A stretch of 64,000 bases of DNA from CALMBW01 sp963779645 (GTDB lineage: Bacteria; Actinomycetota; CADDZG01; WHSQ01), in NCBI GenBank assembly GCA_963779645.1, contig CAVZYX010000005.1, positions 1,736,001 to 1,800,000 on the forward strand, written 5' to 3'. Under the pieces are notes generated by a model, which saw only the letters and a list, made by a program, of their open reading frames with translations, made no database searches and was not told the origin of the DNA. The translations under genes were made by a program, and so were the position numbers. Below are positions 35,808-44,338 of the stretch, one piece after another; within the stretch, counting starts at the first letter, position 1; every line of letters begins with the position of its first letter.

Positions 35808-36989
35808 ATGAACCTCTCGGCCAGTTGGTTGCCTGGATCCGTCAGTCCGTTCCTGTTGCCCTTCGGCCCCCGCGACTTCATGTGGGCTCATGGGGGCCGC
35901 GTGATGGTCGGGCGCGGAGATGCTCTTCGAATCGAACCCGGTACCGGTCCATCGCGATTCCGCGACGCGACGGAGGAACTCGAGTCGTTCTTCGATTCAC
36001 TCCATCTGGAGCCGGATGCCCCACGGCCGGTCGCGTTCGGAAGCTTCACCTTCGATCCCGACATCCCCGGCTCGGTGCTGGTGGTGCCGTCGACAACTAT
36101 GGGATTCGATGATGCAGCCTCGTGGAGCGTGAGTTTCGACGAGACCCCGTTGTCGGACGAGATCGAGATGACCGTGTTCGAGGTCCGCTACGCCGGGTCC
36201 TCCGTGTCGGAGGTCGATTGGTTGGATTCAGTCGCACGCGCCGTCAAAGCCATAGAGGGCACAGAGCTCAAGAAAGTAGTCCTGGCACGCGACATACATA
36301 TCTGGTCGAAGACACCGTTCGACGTGAGAACCATCCTTTCGCGGCTCTACGCGCGCTTCCCCGACTGCTACACATTCGCGGTCGACGGCTTCATCGGTGC
36401 GACCCCGGAGCTGTTGATCAGGAAGCAAGGGTCGGTCGTTCAGTCGCTCGTACTCGCCGGCTCCGCACCGAGAGCCATGGGTGTTCAAGACGACGTCCTT
36501 GGCCGAGCGTTGCTCACGTCAGAGAAGGACCTCGACGAACATGTACTCGCGGTCGATTCCGTCCGCGATGTGTTGGGCCCGATGTGTTCCGAGCTGACGG
36601 TTTCCGAGCCTCGGCTGCTGAAACTCGCCAACGTCCAGCACCTCGCGACGGACGTCACGGGGCAACTCTCCGCAGAGGTAAATGCGCTCGAGATCGCGGC
36701 GGCCCTCCACCCGACGGCGGCTGTGTGTGGAACCCCAAGGGAGTCAGCCCTGGAGACGATCCGCACCATTGAAGGCCTCAACCGTGGCCGTTACGCCGGA
36801 CCGGTCGGCTGGGTCGACGCAGCGGGCGACGGCGAGTGGGGGATCGCCCTCCGTTGTGCAGAGATAGACGGCACCCGTGGCCGCCTGTTTGCAGGGGGAG
36901 GCATCGTCGCGGCTTCGGAGCCGGAGGACGAGCTCGAGGAGACCCGCATCAAGTTCCACGCCATGATGTCGGCCCTCGAAGGGGCCTAG
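35808..36989 (+). CDS. menF: isochorismate synthase
   Basis: 393 residues of the chorismate-binding family. The C-terminal half is decisive: IEGTELKKVVLARDI, FIGATPELLIRKQG, APRAMG, LLTSEKDLDEHVLAVDSVRD, LKLANVQHLATDVTG, LHPTAAVCGTPRESAL and GRYAGPVGWVDAAGDGEW. It converts chorismate to isochorismate, the entry step of the classical menaquinone pathway (also used for some siderophores). Its place directly after menG, near menD, supports menaquinone. It starts one base after the menG stop. Confidence 0.9.
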   Translation: MNLSASWLPGSVSPFLLPFGPRDFMWAHGGRVMVGRGDALRIEPGTGPSRFRDATEELESFFDSLHLEPDAPRPVAFGSFTFDPDIPGSVLVVPSTTMGFDDAASWSVSFDETPLSDEIEMTVFEVRYAGSSVSEVDWLDSVARAVKAIEGTELKKVVLARDIHIWSKTPFDVRTILSRLYARFPDCYTFAVDGFIGATPELLIRKQGSVVQSLVLAGSAPRAMGVQDDVLGRALLTSEKDLDEHVLAVDSVRDVLGPMCSELTVSEPRLLKLANVQHLATDVTGQLSAEVNALEIAAALHPTAAVCGTPRESALETIRTIEGLNRGRYAGPVGWVDAAGDGEWGIALRCAEIDGTRGRLFAGGGIVAASEPEDELEETRIKFHAMMSALEGA

Positions 36990-37116
36990 GGCCGTACTAG
37001 GAAAGTTCGCCCAGTCGTGAGGAATCGGGCATAAGGCGTCGAAACTGACACTTCAGCGCCGGGAAAACCATGTCCCGCGCGCACCTATCGCCGGTTTCTA
37101 GAAGGAGTCACATTCG

Positions 37117-38799
37117 ATGAGAGGTCCCCTCCGTTACCTGTTTACGTCCCTACTCGTGGGGATGCTCAGCGTTGGCCTCGCGTGGGCAGGGTCCGGCCTG
37201 GTGCCAGTGGCCGACAAGACCGATGTCCAGTTACCCACCGTGGGCGCTGAGAAGGCCAACCTGCAGGCTGAAGGCGAAGAAGGCGGGGGGGAAGTCACAA
37301 TCGCCAACGCTCCCGCTGGATCGGTGCTAGCGGGTGCGGCGAAGGTCTCGATGACGCCGCAGCCGGGTCCCGAAGATGTCTGGGAGCGCGACATGGACAA
37401 ATGCAGCACGCTCTCCGAGAACTTCTTCACACAACTGCCCGACTCGGCGAACCACCTTGCTTCGACTGGCTCGCCATGGCCCGAGAACCCGAACTGCATC
37501 TACATGGGTGGCTTTGGGATCGGCCCGATGAACCCGATCCACACCTTCGACGAGTATGACGAGACCGAGGACGGCGTGAACGGAGGCGTCGACGGTGATC
37601 CGAACACCGGCTATGGATTGTGGATCCGTTCCTTCGCGGTGAAGGGCTCGAACGGCAAGACCCTGACGATGACGATCATCGACGCCGAGGGTTACCTGTG
37701 GGATTACGCAAGCAAGTGCACCGACTGTGGCATCAAGCAGATCACCGCTGAGCTTGCCTCCGACCCCACGCTGGGTCTGGAGAAGGAAGGCATCATCATC
37801 GGTGCTACGCACTCGCATGCCGCACCGGAGTTCCTCGGGGGTTGGGGCTTCGTTCCCGACTGGTACATGACGCAGATCTCCGAGGGGATCAAGACCAGCA
37901 TCCGCGAGGCCATCTCGAACATGAAGCCTGCGATCCTCGAGGCCGGTGAGGAGCTCGCCCGTCCATTCAATGGCGAGCGCCGTGATACCTACCGTAGCGC
38001 CGAGGAGCAGCAGCTAACCTGGCTGCGAGCGGTTGCAACCGAAGGTAACAGCGGCCAGCCGAACCAGGGCAGCCCCGATGTGATCGCGACGATCGGCGCC
38101 TACGCCGGCCACCCGACCAGCTGGGGCACCAATGGTGGCGTTGCACACGCCGATTGGCCTTCGAAGTTCAACAAGAGCGTAGAGGACCGCTTCGGTGGGA
38201 CCGGGCTGTACTTCATGACCGGGCTCGGGAACATGTCGGGCGGGGGGCGCAACGCTGGCCTTGGTTTGTCAGCTTTGATCCCTGACACGCTCGACGGAAT
38301 GCAACTGGAGAACACGGAAGTGAAGTACGCGCAGACGACGTGGATCCAGCCGGCCACCAACGTGCCGCTAAGCGCCCTTGGCGTCCCAGGATTCTTTGAC
38401 CGCAAGTTCGTGCCGCAACCGTCTGAGGTCCGCACCGGGAAGAGCCCCGACACAGCTCCGTGTGCTTCGGCTTCCGCAGCATCGGTCGAGCTGCCGGCCT
38501 CCGCAGCGCGGATCGGAAACCTCTTCGCAGTAAGCGCGGCCCCAGGTGAGATTTTCTCGAACGTCTCCAACACGATCAAGGAGAAGTCGGGTGCGGTGAT
38601 CACCATGCCCTTGGGCCAGATGAACGATGCCCTGGGCTACATGCCGCAGAGCTTCGAGTTGCATCCGGTGGGCCAGCAGGGCCTCGGCTTCGCTGCTGGT
38701 GGTGTGGCCTTCGTGAACTACGAGGATTCCTACGCGATCGACCGCTGTGTCGGCGACAAGGTCCTCGAAACGATCATCGGCCTCTTCGGAACCATCTAG
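37117..38799 (+). CDS. secreted neutral ceramidase-like hydrolase
   Basis: 560 residues with a signal peptide (LRYLFTSLLVGMLSVGLAWAG). Family-type landmarks are AGAAKVSMTP near residue 71, MGGFGIGP, LTMTIIDAEGY, IIIGATHSHAAPEF (a His-rich metal motif comparable to THTHSGP) and a Ser/Gly-rich MTGLGNMSGGG where neutral ceramidases have the catalytic Ser. The C-terminal immunoglobulin-like domain is short or absent. Substrate may be ceramide or another amide lipid. AGAAGGAGT lies upstream of the ATG. It separates menF from menD, and a hairpin terminator follows. Confidence 0.72.
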   Translation: MRGPLRYLFTSLLVGMLSVGLAWAGSGLVPVADKTDVQLPTVGAEKANLQAEGEEGGGEVTIANAPAGSVLAGAAKVSMTPQPGPEDVWERDMDKCSTLSENFFTQLPDSANHLASTGSPWPENPNCIYMGGFGIGPMNPIHTFDEYDETEDGVNGGVDGDPNTGYGLWIRSFAVKGSNGKTLTMTIIDAEGYLWDYASKCTDCGIKQITAELASDPTLGLEKEGIIIGATHSHAAPEFLGGWGFVPDWYMTQISEGIKTSIREAISNMKPAILEAGEELARPFNGERRDTYRSAEEQQLTWLRAVATEGNSGQPNQGSPDVIATIGAYAGHPTSWGTNGGVAHADWPSKFNKSVEDRFGGTGLYFMTGLGNMSGGGRNAGLGLSALIPDTLDGMQLENTEVKYAQTTWIQPATNVPLSALGVPGFFDRKFVPQPSEVRTGKSPDTAPCASASAASVELPASAARIGNLFAVSAAPGEIFSNVSNTIKEKSGAVITMPLGQMNDALGYMPQSFELHPVGQQGLGFAAGGVAFVNYEDSYAIDRCVGDKVLETIIGLFGTI

Positions 38800-38811
38800 T
38801 CGAAACGAGAT

Positions 38812-40518
38812 TCAACTGTGGCGGAGGCGCTTCATGGCCTCCGCCACTTTCGCGTTCAAGGTTCGGTGCAACTCGACGTTGGCGTCCCTTTCTGTGCGCA
38901 CTTCGACCATCCGTACGCCGCGCGGCCCCCGTATCGCTTCGAGGAACGATCCTCGATCTTCGACAAGAACATGCTCGATCTCGTGGAATGCGGCGAGCTT
39001 CGCGAGGTCGCGGCCCTGAGGTGTGCCGAACAACTTCTCGAACCCGTCGGCGCCGGCTTGGGGTAGGAACGAGAAGATCCCTCCACCGTCGTTGTTGATG
39101 ACGACCAAGGTGAGATCCGCGTCATGCGCTCCGAGCAACCCATTGGAGTCGTGCAACAGGGTTAGGTCTCCGCACAATCCCCACGTCGGTCGACCGCTGC
39201 CAAGTGCAACGCCGAGTGCGGTCGACACGAAGCCATCTATCCCGTTGGCTCCGCGATTCGCGTAGAAACTGACCAAGGCGCGAGGTTGCCCGAACCACTC
39301 GACATCGCGGATCGGCATCGATGCTCCGACGACGAGGTTGCTGCCGTCTTCGAGGGCATCGACTAACAACCTCGCAACTAGGGGTTCGCTCAATCCCTCC
39401 CCGGCCAATCCGTCATCGATCACTTTGTTGACGGCAGCCTCGGCCTGCACCCAGGGGTCGAGCCATCCGGGTGTTGCTGTGACATCGAGTTGTTCCGCCA
39501 GCGCGACGAGTAGGTCAGCCGGTTCCGCGACGATCAGATCAGTGGTCGAACGGTCTGCGTCGAGCCACTCGCCGTCGGGGTCAACGAGGATCTGGCGAGG
39601 TGCTTGAGCAACGTATGCGCTCAGTGCCTTAGAGATGTTGATCGATCCGGTGCGGAGCACGACGTCGGGACGATGGGCTTCGACGAAATCTTGATCCCGC
39701 AGGAAGAGGTCGTACGTACAGAGACCACCGAGGTGTCGGGCCTGAGACAACGGGTCCGCGAGTACCGGCCAGCCGAGCTTCGCGCCGATCTCGATGAGGG
39801 CGTCGGTGGGTCCCTCCGTCGCTCCGACCACGATTACTCCGCGCTCGTAAGCGCGAAGCGTCGATGCGAGCGCCGCGACGTCGTCTGCCGATGCACGCGT
39901 CGTCGCGATCTCAACCCAAGGTGCTTCGGATGCGCGGCCCTCGAGATCGAGGTCGAGCACAGCATCCTCAGCGGGCATCAATGGCTCGCGGAACGCCAGG
40001 TTGAGGTGAACGGGGCCGGGAGGAGAGCCCGATGCGGTCGTCGCGGCGCGGCAAGCGACCGACCGCCAGTAGGCATTGGGTCGCTCGTCGACCTGACCCT
40101 CCGGCACCCCCACCTCGCAGAACCAGCGGACAGCGTCACCGAACATCTTGATCTGATCGATCGTTTGGTTCGCTCCGGTTGCCCTCAACTCAGGTGGCCG
40201 GTCGGCGGTGAGGACGATCATCGGAACCCGCCAGCGCGATGCCTCTTGCACTGCAGGCGTGAAGTTCGCGGCTGCGGTTCCCGATGTACACAGGACAACT
40301 GCCGGCTTGCGCGTCGCTTTGGCGATCCCCAACGCGAGGAACGAAGTGCTTCGTTCATCGAGCATCACATGAACCGTGATCGATGGGTGACTCACAAGCG
40401 CAAGTGCTACCGGTGTCGAACGCGCTCCGGGGGCGATGCACGCGTGTTCGATGCCGTTGCGTGCCAGCTCGTCTACGAGAACGAGAGCCAGTGCCTCCGA
40501 TGGGATCCGTGGCTTCAT
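38812..40518 (-). CDS. menD: SEPHCHC synthase
   Basis: 568 residues, thiamine-diphosphate enzyme. GARSTPVALAL and DERSTSFLALGIAKAT near the front provide the catalytic Glu region, then VPMIVLTADRPPELRATGANQTI. The ThDP/Mg motif lies in the C-terminal part (GDLTLLHDSNGLL with VVINNDGGGIFSFLP). It joins 2-oxoglutarate to isochorismate in step two of menaquinone synthesis. Its ATG overlaps the end of menC by 4 bases, giving the reverse operon menB-menA-menC-menD. Confidence 0.93.
   Translation of the reverse strand: MKPRIPSEALALVLVDELARNGIEHACIAPGARSTPVALALVSHPSITVHVMLDERSTSFLALGIAKATRKPAVVLCTSGTAAANFTPAVQEASRWRVPMIVLTADRPPELRATGANQTIDQIKMFGDAVRWFCEVGVPEGQVDERPNAYWRSVACRAATTASGSPPGPVHLNLAFREPLMPAEDAVLDLDLEGRASEAPWVEIATTRASADDVAALASTLRAYERGVIVVGATEGPTDALIEIGAKLGWPVLADPLSQARHLGGLCTYDLFLRDQDFVEAHRPDVVLRTGSINISKALSAYVAQAPRQILVDPDGEWLDADRSTTDLIVAEPADLLVALAEQLDVTATPGWLDPWVQAEAAVNKVIDDGLAGEGLSEPLVARLLVDALEDGSNLVVGASMPIRDVEWFGQPRALVSFYANRGANGIDGFVSTALGVALGSGRPTWGLCGDLTLLHDSNGLLGAHDADLTLVVINNDGGGIFSFLPQAGADGFEKLFGTPQGRDLAKLAAFHEIEHVLVEDRGSFLEAIRGPRGVRMVEVRTERDANVELHRTLNAKVAEAMKRLRHS
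38818..38847 (+). terminator. hairpin terminator in the menD 3' end
   Basis: GTGGCGGAGGC (38818-38828) and GCCTCCGCCAC (38837-38847) form a perfect 11-bp stem with an 8-base loop, followed by TTT on the plus strand. It can end the ceramidase-like transcript (stop 38799). On the minus strand it codes for the last residues of MenD, so it may also stabilise or end that message. Confidence 0.7.
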
Positions 40519-41444
40519 GCTCTCTCCGTGTAACTGACCGCGGTTCGGAATCGCATGTGCATCTCGTGCGCTTCGTCACCGTCCAAGCGATATGGCTCGA
40601 CCGCGTCGGGATCGACTTCGGGTCTGCGCACAGGGATCTCTCCGTTGAGAGGCACACAGGGACGATCGGCAACGTCCCCCTCCAAAAGACTCAAGGTTCC
40701 GAGTCCGCAGGCATATGGAAGGTCGGGGAGCGCGGCTGCGAGCGCGGCCCCCGCGGCCAGACCTATCGACGTCTCGACCGCCGACGACACGACGACGGGC
40801 AAACCGCACGCTTCGGCGATCTCCAGACAGCGCCTTACCCCGCCTAAAGGTTGAACCTTCAAGACAACGATGTCCGCGGCTTCCAGACCTCGGATCCGGA
40901 GCGGATCCTCCGCGTTGCGAACCGATTCATCAGCGGCGAGCGGCACGTCGACCCGGAGTCGCACCTCCGCCATCTCTTCGAGCGTTGCGACGGGTTGTTC
41001 TACGTACTCCAACGTGTAGCGATCGAGGTTCTTGATGTTCTCGATCGCCTCGCTTACCGACCAAGCGCCGTTGACATCGATCCGGACCTTTCCGTTTGGA
41101 CCGAGAGCGTCACGCACCGCCTCTACCCGTGCTTCGTCGTCACCTTCTGCAACTTTCACCTTCACCGTGGTGCATCCAGAGGCCTTGGTCATCTCGTGCG
41201 CCACCTCAGCCGAGACAGCAGGGATCGTCGTGTTGACCGGGATCCGTCTACGCATCGGTCGTGGCCACCCTTTGTCCGCCGCCTCGAGCGCAGCCGCTGC
41301 CCAAGTGGCCGTAGCGGGAGGCGCGTAGTCGAGGAAGGGCGAGAACTCGCCCCAACCCTGACTGCCACCGACCAGCATCCCGTAGCGTTCCGCCACACCT
41401 CTGAAGCGGACTTTGAGCGGGATTCGGAATGGGATCAGTTCCAT
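40515..41444 (-). CDS. menC: o-succinylbenzoate synthase
   Basis: 309 residues from ATG 41444. Enolase-superfamily landmarks: TTVKVKVAEGDDEARVEAVRDALG with the catalytic Lys pair, VRIDVNGAWS with the metal Asp, YVEQPVATLEE and VPLAADESV with the other metal acids, DIVVLKVQPLGG with the second catalytic Lys, and VSSAVETSIGL. It dehydrates SHCHC to o-succinylbenzoate. The open frame continues upstream into menA, but that is a false fusion caused by a frameshift in menA; the true menA stop lies 10 bases inside this gene. Confidence 0.9.
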   Translation of the reverse strand: MELIPFRIPLKVRFRGVAERYGMLVGGSQGWGEFSPFLDYAPPATATWAAAALEAADKGWPRPMRRRIPVNTTIPAVSAEVAHEMTKASGCTTVKVKVAEGDDEARVEAVRDALGPNGKVRIDVNGAWSVSEAIENIKNLDRYTLEYVEQPVATLEEMAEVRLRVDVPLAADESVRNAEDPLRIRGLEAADIVVLKVQPLGGVRRCLEIAEACGLPVVVSSAVETSIGLAAGAALAAALPDLPYACGLGTLSLLEGDVADRPCVPLNGEIPVRRPEVDPDAVEPYRLDGDEAHEMHMRFRTAVSYTERA

Positions 41445-42299
41445 GCCCACAACCCCACCGCTAAGAGGCCCGAGTAGGCGAGCTGTAACCGTGCCGTGCC
41501 GGCTAGTGCTCCGATCAATCCGGAGGGCTCTCGCGAGCGAAGGACCGCATTTACTGGTCCGACGGCCAGGGGGGCCGCGATCAGGGCGAGAAGGGGGAGC
41601 GCGCGTACGAGTGACTGCTACGACCGCTCCGGTGTCGAGGAAAGCCACAACCACGAGAGCTTGATAGAGCAATCGCGTCTTGCGCTCTCCGAGTCGCACG
41701 GCAAGTGTTCTCTTTCCGGCTGCCCTGTCTGTCTCGGTGTCTCGAAGGTTGTTCACGACGAGGATCGCGGTAGCGAGGAGTCCCACCGGTATCGCTGCAA
41801 CGTACGCGATCTGGTGGATCTGCTCGTCCTGCACGAACGAAGAGCCCACGGTCGCGACCAAGCCGAAGAACACGAAGACGAAGACCTCGCCGAGGCCAAG
41901 GGCGGCGTAGGGCCTAGACCCACCCGAATAGGCGAGCGCTGCGACGAAGCTCGCCGCTCCGACGGCGAGCAGCCACAGGTTCACGCAGATCGCGAGGGCG
42001 AGTCCCGCGATAGCAGCGACCCCGAACGCGATGACCATCGCAACACGCATCTGCTTCGGGCTCACCAGGCCAGCTGCGGTCACGCGGCGCGGCCCGACGC
42101 GCAGCTCCGTATCAACGCCCCTCTGCGCGTCGAACAGATCGTTCGCGAGGTTCACCCCAACCTGGATCGCAAGTGCCACGACCAACGCGGCGGCGAAGCG
42201 CCAGACGATGAAGTTGTCGGACGCAGCCGTCCCAACGAGAACAGGAGAGATCGCTGCCGGAAGGGTGCGCGGTCGAATCGCTTCGACCCAGACGTTCAC
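41435..42299 (-). pseudogene. menA: DHNA polyprenyltransferase, one frameshift near 41615
   Basis: The UbiA-family prenyltransferase is split by a frameshift. The N-terminal 230 residues hold the allylic-diphosphate motif NLANDLFD and the second motif NNLRDTETDRAAGKRT. After AFLDTGAVVAV the +1 frame continues with LVRALPLLALIAAPLAVGP and GALAGTARLQLAYSGLLAVG to a TGA at 41435. Treating one base as extra gives 287 residues, normal for MenA. The enzyme attaches the isoprenoid tail to DHNA in the membrane. Since the pathway is otherwise complete, sequence error is the more likely cause. Confidence 0.85.
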
Positions 42300-43111
42300 G
42301 GTCTTTTCGGGAACTTGTCGAACTGAGGCTTGCGCTTCTCGACGTATGCGTTACGGCCCTCTTGCGCCTCCTCGGACAAGTAGTAAAGGAGAGTGGCATC
42401 ACCGGCTAGTTGCTGTACACCGGCGAGCCCATCGGTGTCGGCGTTGAACGACGCCTTCAGCAGCCGCAACGCTAAAGGACTCATCTCGAGCATCCTCTTG
42501 GCCCACTTAACCGTTTCTGCTTCGAGTTCGTCGAGCGGGACGACCTTGTTAACGAGTCCCATCCGGAGTGCTTCCTCAGCGTCGTACTGCTCGCAGAGGT
42601 ACCAGATCTCGCGCGCCTTCTTCTGGCCGACCATGCGAGCGAGTAGGCCCGCTCCGTAACCACCGTCGAAGGAACCGACCTTCGGTCCGGTCTGGCCGAA
42701 CCGCGCGTTGTCGGCGGCGATGGTCAAGTCGCAAACGACGTGTAGCACATGACCCCCACCGATCGCATAACCGGCGACCATGGCGATGACCGGCTTCGGC
42801 GTCCTGCGGATCTGCACCTGCAGGTCGAGGACATTGAGCCGCCCGATGCCTTTGTCGTCCTTGTAGCCGTCGTCGCCCCGGACCCTCTGATCCCCACCCG
42901 AGCAGAACGCTTCTGGCCCCTGTCCGGTGAAGATGATGACGCCGATCTCGGGATCGTCCCTCGAGTCGTTGAACGCTTCGGCCAGTTCGAAGAGGGTCTT
43001 GGGACGGAACGCGTTGCGTACTTCGGGCCTGTTGATCGTGATCTTGGAGATGCCCTCGGCCTTGGAGTACAAGATGTCTTGGTATTCACCGGCCGTCTGC
43101 CATTGCACCAT
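42296..43111 (-). CDS. menB: 1,4-dihydroxy-2-naphthoyl-CoA synthase
   Basis: 271 residues from ATG 43111 (AGGAG 11 bases upstream); an in-frame ATG at 43141 would add 10 residues. Crotonase fold: RPEVRNAFRPKTLFEL, FCSGGDQRVRG with the oxyanion loop, MVAGYAIGGGHVLHVVCDLTIAA, FGQTGPKVGSFDGGYG, and YDAEEALRMGLVNKVVP, all characteristic of MenB. It cyclises o-succinylbenzoyl-CoA. Its end overlaps the menA start by 4 bases. It is divergent from menE, with an operator-like element between. Confidence 0.93.
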   Translation of the reverse strand: MVQWQTAGEYQDILYSKAEGISKITINRPEVRNAFRPKTLFELAEAFNDSRDDPEIGVIIFTGQGPEAFCSGGDQRVRGDDGYKDDKGIGRLNVLDLQVQIRRTPKPVIAMVAGYAIGGGHVLHVVCDLTIAADNARFGQTGPKVGSFDGGYGAGLLARMVGQKKAREIWYLCEQYDAEEALRMGLVNKVVPLDELEAETVKWAKRMLEMSPLALRLLKASFNADTDGLAGVQQLAGDATLLYYLSEEAQEGRNAYVEKRKPQFDKFPKRP

Positions 43112-43127
43112 AGAAGTATCGACTCCT

Positions 43128-43141
43128 GAGTGATAACTCAT
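43128..43141. promoter_or_regulatory. GAGT-N4-ACTC motif between menB and menE
   Basis: GAGTGATAACTCAT matches 12 of 14 bases of the right arm of the merR operator plus the following AT (GAGTGGTTACTCAT). A further ACTC half-site lies 2 bases before it, at 43122-43125. It sits upstream of the menB start at 43111 and 22 bases from the menE start. It is a candidate second site for the MerR protein encoded with menG-menF. Confidence 0.5.
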
Positions 43142-43162
43142 ACGTTTCTAGTACCGTAGCAG

Positions 43163-44338
43163 GTGGTGTCGGGAAACCTTGAAGGGCCGTCGCTCGTGGC
43201 TCTCCGGCTTACGGAGGGTGAACGCTCCGCGGCCGCCGTCCGAGAGCTCTGGGACGAGGGCCATGCGGTGATGCCGATCGACTCCCGCCTTCCTGCCCGG
43301 GAGATCGAATGGATCCTCTCGGTGAGCCGACCCCATCTGTTGATCTCCGGTGAGGGGCGGATCGAACTGTCGGATTCCGAGCCCGTCCCTGAGGGCACCG
43401 CTGTCGTGCTCTCCACGAGTGGAACAACCGGGATCCCGAAACCGGTCGAGCTGTCTCACGGAGCATTGCGCGCTGCCTCAGCGGCAAGTCACAAGCGCTT
43501 GGGAGTAACGGATACCGATCGCTGGCTGTGTTGCTTGCCGCTTAACCACATCGCAGGGTTCTCGATCCTCGTGCGCTCGCAGCTCATCGGATCCGACCCA
43601 GTGTTCGTGGATACCTTCGACCCGAAGGAGATCGAGAACGCCGATGCAACGTTGGTGTCGCTGGTTCCAACGCAGTTGCGCAAGGTGCTTGATGCGAGTG
43701 TCGATCTGACCAAGTTCAAGGCGGTTCTCGTCGGGGGGGCCGCGGTTCCTCCAGAACTCGTCGAACGTGCAGCGAGGGCGGGCGTGAATCTCGTTCGCGG
43801 ATACGGGATGACCGAAACTTGCGGAGGGGTTGTGTACGACGGCATCACCCTGGAGGGCGTGCATGTTCGCATCGGTGAGAGCTCACATGTCGAGATCTCG
43901 GGTCCGATGCTTATGACGGGTTACCGCGGGGCCCCAGAGCTGACTAACGCGCGGTTGCGCGATGGATGGTTCGAGACGCGCGATCTCGGCCGGTTGGAGC
44001 ACGGGAGGCTCGAGGTCCTGGGTCGGGCTGATGGCGTGATCAATACGGGAGCCGAGAAGGTTCTGCCGGCCGATGTCGAAGCGGTTCTCGCCGACCACCC
44101 TCTGGTTTCGGAATGCGCGGTGTTCGGCGTGCCCGATGAGATGTGGGGAGAGCGGACGGTCGCCGTTGTAGTTCCAACCTCAGGCGACCTTCCCACCCCG
44201 GATGAACTGCGCCTCTACGTCAAGCAACAGTCTGCGCACTACAAGGTTCCGAAGGACGTATACCTGACGGCAGCGATCCCTCGCTTGCCGTCAGGTGAAA
44301 CCGACGTCGCTTCTCTAAAGGAACTACTTCAACTCTGA
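43163..44338 (+). CDS. menE: o-succinylbenzoate-CoA ligase
   Basis: 391 residues, short as MenE usually is. ANL motifs: AVVLSTSGTTGIPKPVELS near residue 80, GYGMTETCGG, MTGYRG, DGWFETRDLGRLEHGRLEVLGRADGVINTGAEKV, and a C-terminal SGETD where the catalytic Lys is normally in GKxD. It activates o-succinylbenzoate with CoA, just before MenB. GTG 43163 or 43166 start; TACCGT (43152-43157) ends 5 bases upstream, fitting a leaderless transcript. It overlaps the convergent MMPL gene by 10 bases. Confidence 0.88.
   Translation: MVSGNLEGPSLVALRLTEGERSAAAVRELWDEGHAVMPIDSRLPAREIEWILSVSRPHLLISGEGRIELSDSEPVPEGTAVVLSTSGTTGIPKPVELSHGALRAASAASHKRLGVTDTDRWLCCLPLNHIAGFSILVRSQLIGSDPVFVDTFDPKEIENADATLVSLVPTQLRKVLDASVDLTKFKAVLVGGAAVPPELVERAARAGVNLVRGYGMTETCGGVVYDGITLEGVHVRIGESSHVEISGPMLMTGYRGAPELTNARLRDGWFETRDLGRLEHGRLEVLGRADGVINTGAEKVLPADVEAVLADHPLVSECAVFGVPDEMWGERTVAVVVPTSGDLPTPDELRLYVKQQSAHYKVPKDVYLTAAIPRLPSGETDVASLKELLQL

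Noticed and set aside
40515..42299. A single MenA-MenC fusion protein
   Set aside because: The joining segment is Arg/Pro-rich out-of-frame text; the real MenA end and stop are in the +1 frame, and menC has its own ATG.
41496..42326. Plus-strand 276-codon frame opposite menA
   Set aside because: Charged low-complexity product antisense to a clear prenyltransferase; no ribosome site.
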